Origin: JAHQVI01 sp964407075
GTDB taxonomy: Bacteria > Pseudomonadota > Alphaproteobacteria > Rhizobiales > Rhodomicrobiaceae
Assembly (NCBI GenBank): GCA_964407075.1
Contig: CAYOUE010000150.1
Span: 1-8,088 of the forward strand
Length of the DNA stretch: 8,088 nucleotides
Direction: 5' to 3'
Under the pieces are notes generated by a model. The model was not told where the DNA came from. It searched no databases and was given only the letters and a program-made list of their open reading frames with translations. The translations under genes were made by a program, and so were the position numbers. Shown here in pieces: positions 5,101 to 8,088 of this stretch (positions are counted from its first letter, which is position 1; each line of letters begins with the position of its first letter).

Positions 5101-6408
5101 ATGACGAATTTTTCACCCCGCGAGATCGTGTCCGAACTCGACCGCTACATCATCGGACAGAACGACGCCAAGCGCGCCGTCGCCATCGCCCTGCGCAACC
5201 GCTGGCGCAGACTGCAGCTCGACGAAGAGATGCGCGAGGAGGTTCTGCCCAAGAACATCCTCATGATCGGCCCGACCGGCGTCGGCAAGACCGAAATCTC
5301 GCGCCGCCTCGCCAAGCTCGCCAATGCGCCCTTCCTGAAGGTCGAGGCGACCAAATTCACCGAGGTCGGCTATGTCGGCCGCGACGTCGAGCAGATCATC
5401 CGCGACCTGACGGAAATCAGCATCAGCCTCGTCAAGGAGACCAAGCGCAAGGAAGTCCAGGCCAAGGCGCATCTTCTGGCCGAGGAGCGGGTCGTCACGG
5501 CCCTCGTCGGCCCTGCCGCCTCGCCATCGACGCGGGAGACCTTCCGCAAGCGGCTGCGCGACGGCGAGTTCGACGACAAGGAGATCGAAATCGAGGTCGC
5601 CGACACCGGGTCCGGCTTCCCCAGCTTCGAGGTTCCCGGAATGCCCGGCAGCCAGGTCGGCATGATTAACCTCAACGACATGCTCGGCAAGGCGCTGGGC
5701 GGGCGCACGAAGAAACGCAAGACGAGCGTGCGCGACAGCTACGAGCTGCTCATCAACGAGGAATCAGACAAGCTGCTCGACCAGGAACAGATCGTTCAGG
5801 AGGCGATACAGGTCGTGGAGAACAACGGCATCGTCTTCATCGACGAGATCGACAAGATCTGCGCGCGCTCCGAACGCATCGGCGGCGACGTCAGCCGCGA
5901 GGGCGTGCAGCGCGACCTCCTGCCGCTGATCGAGGGCACCACGGTCGCCACCAAGCACGGCCCAGTCAAGACCGACCACATCCTGTTCATCGCATCTGGC
6001 GCGTTTCACGTCGCCAAGCCGTCCGACCTGCTGCCCGAGCTTCAGGGCCGCGTGCCGATCCGTGTGGAGCTTTCGGCGCTGACGCGGGAGGATTTCGGCC
6101 GTATCCTGCGCGAGCCGAAGACCAGCCTGGTCAAGCAGTATATTGCGCTGATGGCCACGGAGGGCGTCGAGCTCGAATTCACCGAAGACGGCATCGACGC
6201 CATCGCCGACATCGCCGTGCAGGTGAACTCCAGCGTCGAGAATATCGGCGCGCGGCGGCTTTCCACCGTCATGGAGCGCGTGCTCGACGAGATCAGCTTC
6301 ACCGCTTCGGACCGGTCGAAGCAGAAATTTACCATCGACGCGGACTATGTGCGCGAGCATCTGGGCGACCTGGCCGACAACGCCGATCTGAGCAAGTTCA
6401 TTCTTTAG
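5101..6408 (+). CDS. hslU: ATP-dependent protease ATPase subunit HslU (ClpY)
   Basis: HslU is the AAA+ unfoldase hexamer that feeds substrates to HslV. The 435-residue product has the family's usual length and motifs. SPREIVSELDRYIIGQNDAK forms the N-terminal nucleotide-pocket segment and GPTGVGKT the Walker A (57-64). GYVGRDV is the central-pore loop (90-95 region), followed by the variable I domain (about 110-235). IVFIDEIDKI is Walker B (244-253), ELQGRVPIRVEL holds the expected arginine finger near Arg317, GARRL is sensor 2 (383-387), and the C-terminal DLSKFIL tail inserts into HslV. ATG 5095 overlaps the upstream stop (ATGA), but ATG 5101 has AGACAGG at a 7-nt spacing, whereas 5095 would have only 1 nt. 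I therefore chose 5101; the difference is two residues (MT). Confidence 0.98.
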   Translation: MTNFSPREIVSELDRYIIGQNDAKRAVAIALRNRWRRLQLDEEMREEVLPKNILMIGPTGVGKTEISRRLAKLANAPFLKVEATKFTEVGYVGRDVEQIIRDLTEISISLVKETKRKEVQAKAHLLAEERVVTALVGPAASPSTRETFRKRLRDGEFDDKEIEIEVADTGSGFPSFEVPGMPGSQVGMINLNDMLGKALGGRTKKRKTSVRDSYELLINEESDKLLDQEQIVQEAIQVVENNGIVFIDEIDKICARSERIGGDVSREGVQRDLLPLIEGTTVATKHGPVKTDHILFIASGAFHVAKPSDLLPELQGRVPIRVELSALTREDFGRILREPKTSLVKQYIALMATEGVELEFTEDGIDAIADIAVQVNSSVENIGARRLSTVMERVLDEISFTASDRSKQKFTIDADYVREHLGDLADNADLSKFIL

Positions 6409-6416
6409 GATGCGGG

Positions 6417-6809
6417 ATGGAGCCTGCTTCCATCGAGATCGTCTATGACGGCGCGTGCCCCTTCTGCAGCGCTTATGTCCGCATGGTGCGGCTGCGCGAA
6501 GCGGCAGGGCCAGTCAGGCTGATCGACGGGCGCGAAGACCTGCAGGCCGCCCAGCGGCTCCGCGGCGAAGGCGTGGATCTCAACGAGACGATGGCCGTCA
6601 TTTATGGCGGCCGGATCTATGCAGGCGCCCGCGCCATCGAAATCCTTTCGCTGCTCAGTTCGAATTCCGGCGTCATTAACCGGCTGGCCGCGCGTCTCCT
6701 GCGCAGCCGGCGGCGGGCGGACTTCTTCTATCCGGTCCTGCGGTTCGGGCGCAATACGGCTCTCAGGCTGCTGGGACGCGACAGGATCGACATTCCGCCC
6801 GCTTCATAG
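6417..6809 (+). CDS. DCC family (DUF393) thiol-disulfide oxidoreductase-like protein
   Basis: This 130-residue protein opens with IEIVYDGACPFCSAYVRMVR, the DxxCxxC signature of the DUF393/DCC family, with Asp11, Cys14 and Cys17. LIDGRED, then MAVIYGGRIYAGARAIEIL (about 59-77) and a C-terminal segment ending FGRNTALRLLGRDRI are consistent with a compact thioredoxin-like fold. No signal peptide is visible, so it is probably cytoplasmic. Redox activity is inferred from the CxxC; members are poorly characterised. The ATG lies 8 nt after the hslU stop. An AGGA that overlaps that stop (6407-6410) sits 6 nt upstream of the ATG, so it looks like the last gene of the hslVU transcript. No clear terminator follows. 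Confidence 0.88.
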   Translation: MEPASIEIVYDGACPFCSAYVRMVRLREAAGPVRLIDGREDLQAAQRLRGEGVDLNETMAVIYGGRIYAGARAIEILSLLSSNSGVINRLAARLLRSRRRADFFYPVLRFGRNTALRLLGRDRIDIPPAS

Positions 6810-6835
6810 CAAAGTCGGGGAAGGCTCCAACACAG

Positions 6836-6852
6836 GCCGCTACCGAAGCGGC
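6836..6852 (+). other. Small G+C-rich hairpin upstream of the oxidoreductase gene
   Basis: GCCGCT (6836-6841) and AGCGGC (6847-6852) form a perfect 6-bp stem with a 5-nt loop, in the 65-bp gap after the DCC gene and 22 nt before the next ATG. There is no T run, so a Rho-independent terminator is not supported. It could slightly affect translation of the downstream gene or mean nothing, because short G+C palindromes are frequent at this base composition. Confidence 0.25.
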
Positions 6853-6874
6853 GGCAGCAACCGGAGGCGTCCCC

Positions 6875-8088
6875 ATGAATCTCCATCATCTTCTCCAGCA
6901 GGCGAAGGAAGCGGGCCGTCCCGTGCGGACCGGGCTGATCGGCGCCGGCAAGTTCGGCTCCATGTTTCTCGCCCAGGTTCCGTTCACGGACGGACTGGAG
7001 ACCGTAGCCATAGCCGATCTCGATCCGGAGCGGGCGAAGGCGGCGTGCCGCATGGTCGGCTGGGACGACGCCCGCATCGCCGCGACGGCTTGCATGGAGG
7101 ACGGCGCGGAACTGGCGGCGCGCAGCGACGTCGACGTCGTCATCGAGGCGACCGGCGATCCCGCAGCCGGAATCCGCCACGCCCGCGCGGCCATCGCCGC
7201 AGGCAAGCATGTCGTGATGGTCAATGTCGAGGCCGATGTGCTGGCCGGGGCACTCATCGCCGCCGAAGCGCGTGCTGCCGGCGTCGTCTACAGCCTCGCT
7301 TATGGCGACCAGCCCGCGCTCGTCGCCGAAATGGCCGACTGGGCGCGCGCCTGCGGCTTCAGGGTTGCGGCCGCCGGCAAGGGCACGAAATATCTGCCCG
7401 CCTACCATCATGTCACGCCGACAGATGTCTGGGAACATTTCGGCGTGACGCCGGAGGAAGCCGAAGCGGCGGGCATGAACCCGAAGATGTTCAACTCCTT
7501 TCTCGACGGCACCAAATCCGCGATCGAGATGGCCGCCATCGCCAATGCCTGCGGCCTCGACGCGCCGTCTGACGGCCTCGGCTTTCCGCCCTGCGGCGTG
7601 GACGATCTCGCCCATGTCCTGCGCCCGCGCGCCGAAGGCGGCGTGCTGGAGGGGTCCGGCATGGTCGAGGTCGTGTCCTCGCTGGAGCGCGACGGGCGTC
7701 CGGTGTTCCGCGATCTGCGCTGGGGCGTCTATGTGGTTCTGGAGGCCCTGAGCGATTACGCCGCGGCCTGCTTCCGCCAATATGGCCTGAAGACGGACGC
7801 CAGCGGACGTTACGCGGCCATGTACAAGCCGTTCCACCTCATCGGACTGGAGTTGAACATTTCGGTCCTGTCGGCGGCTTTGCGCGGTGAACCGACCGGC
7901 GCGCCGCAAGGCTTCCGGGGCGATGCTGTCGCGGTCGCCAAGCGCGCGCTGAAGGCCGGGGAGACGCTCGACGGCGAAGGCGGCTTTACCGTCTGGGGCA
8001 AGCTGCTGCCTGCGGCGAAGAGCCTCTCGGCGGGCGCGCTGCCCATCGGCCTTGCGCATCGCGTCCGGTTGAAGAGGGATATCGCCGA
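6875..8088 (+). CDS. NAD(P)-dependent oxidoreductase with C-terminal SAF-like domain (homoserine-dehydrogenase-like), cut by right edge
   Basis: I translated 404 codons from ATG 6875, which has GGAGG 7 nt upstream; no stop occurs before the window ends. A Rossmann motif GLIGAGKFGSMF (G23, G25, G28) is followed by IADLDPERAK, VIEATGDPAAG and GKHVVMVNVEADVLAG, as in homoserine dehydrogenase-like NAD(P)-binding folds. The central part has SLAYGDQPALVAEM, KGTKYLPAYHHVTPTDVWEH and NPKMFNSFLDGTKSAIEMA, then FPPCGVDDLAHVLRP and MYKPFHLIGLE (316-326). From about residue 350, AVAVAKRALKAGETLDGEGG looks like an SAF domain, as in the group of dehydrogenases annotated 'SAF domain-containing oxidoreductase' or wrongly 'homoserine dehydrogenase'. 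Substrate cannot be told; sugar-acid or polyol-derived substrates are possible. Relatives are about 430-450 residues, so only a short C-terminus should be missing. It may be a separate transcription unit from hslVU. Confidence 0.87.
   Translation, partial: MNLHHLLQQAKEAGRPVRTGLIGAGKFGSMFLAQVPFTDGLETVAIADLDPERAKAACRMVGWDDARIAATACMEDGAELAARSDVDVVIEATGDPAAGIRHARAAIAAGKHVVMVNVEADVLAGALIAAEARAAGVVYSLAYGDQPALVAEMADWARACGFRVAAAGKGTKYLPAYHHVTPTDVWEHFGVTPEEAEAAGMNPKMFNSFLDGTKSAIEMAAIANACGLDAPSDGLGFPPCGVDDLAHVLRPRAEGGVLEGSGMVEVVSSLERDGRPVFRDLRWGVYVVLEALSDYAAACFRQYGLKTDASGRYAAMYKPFHLIGLELNISVLSAALRGEPTGAPQGFRGDAVAVAKRALKAGETLDGEGGFTVWGKLLPAAKSLSAGALPIGLAHRVRLKRDIA

Noticed and set aside
4292..5116. A 274-codon minus-strand frame opposite the membrane protein gene
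   Set aside because: The product is rich in Gln, Arg, Glu and Gly with no fold-like pattern, whereas the plus strand gives a clear multi-pass membrane protein.
4294..6408. A 704-codon frame running through the membrane gene into hslU
   Set aside because: Only the part from 5101 matches HslU. Upstream, the same frame reads an Arg/Pro/Ala-rich shadow of the membrane protein gene, without homology, as often happens in high-G+C DNA.
6836..6852. Rho-independent terminator of the hslVU operon
   Set aside because: The hairpin has only a 6-bp stem and no following T run, so transcription could continue into the oxidoreductase gene.
6604..7572. A 322-codon plus-strand frame bridging the DCC gene and the oxidoreductase
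   Set aside because: It is out of frame with both recognised proteins and reads as Arg/Ser/Gly-rich sequence without motifs.
6728..8059. A 443-codon minus-strand frame opposite the SAF-domain oxidoreductase
   Set aside because: Low-complexity Arg/Gly/Ala-rich translation. The opposite strand has a strong Shine-Dalgarno, a Rossmann motif and recognisable family blocks.

Overview
The window looks like chromosomal DNA from a high-G+C alphaproteobacterium, probably of the Hyphomicrobiales or a nearby order. This is inferred from two things: the gene order hisB - DUF2628 - hisH - hisA - hisF transcribed divergently from hslV/hslU, and the protein style (a monofunctional HisB of about 197 residues, and an HslV with a short propeptide before its catalytic threonine). 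Nothing in the sequence names a genus.

Left half (1-3334), minus strand: a histidine biosynthesis cluster read right to left. It holds hisB (imidazoleglycerol-phosphate dehydratase), a small DUF2628 membrane protein, hisH (glutaminase subunit of IGP synthase), hisA (ProFAR isomerase) and the first 94 codons of hisF (cyclase subunit of IGP synthase), which runs off the left edge. HisH supplies ammonia to HisF, HisA makes the HisF substrate, and HisB uses its product, so the cluster covers consecutive steps of one pathway. It is interrupted between hisH and hisA by a small plus-strand gene (1218-1580) coding for a Cas2-like protein of the kind often labelled 'SinR family'. This gene overlaps the 3' end of hisH tail-to-tail and diverges from hisA across a 135-bp gap whose hisA-proximal part is A+T-rich. 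It is the most unusual element of the window.

Centre (3335-3468): the divergent control region between hisB and hslV. It contains a G+C-rich hairpin, a candidate heat-shock-type promoter for hslV, and a pair of GATATC-centred direct repeats exactly 21 bp apart that lie on the candidate promoter elements.

Right half (3469-8088), plus strand: hslV (peptidase), a 359-residue multi-pass membrane protein resembling DUF2157 proteins, hslU (ATPase/unfoldase) and a DCC-family (DUF393) CxxC protein. These are packed with overlaps or an 8-nt gap, so they look like one operon for the HslUV (ClpQY) protease with a membrane protein inserted between the two subunits. After a 65-bp gap comes a strong Shine-Dalgarno and a Rossmann-fold NAD(P)-dependent oxidoreductase with a C-terminal SAF-like domain, cut by the right edge after 404 codons.

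No rRNA, tRNA, CRISPR array, insertion sequence or transposase was seen, and no stretch above 300 bp lacks a gene. Most of the window is ordinary core genome. The points worth following up are the antisense Cas2-like gene inside the his cluster, the membrane gene between hslV and hslU, and the hisB/hslV control region.
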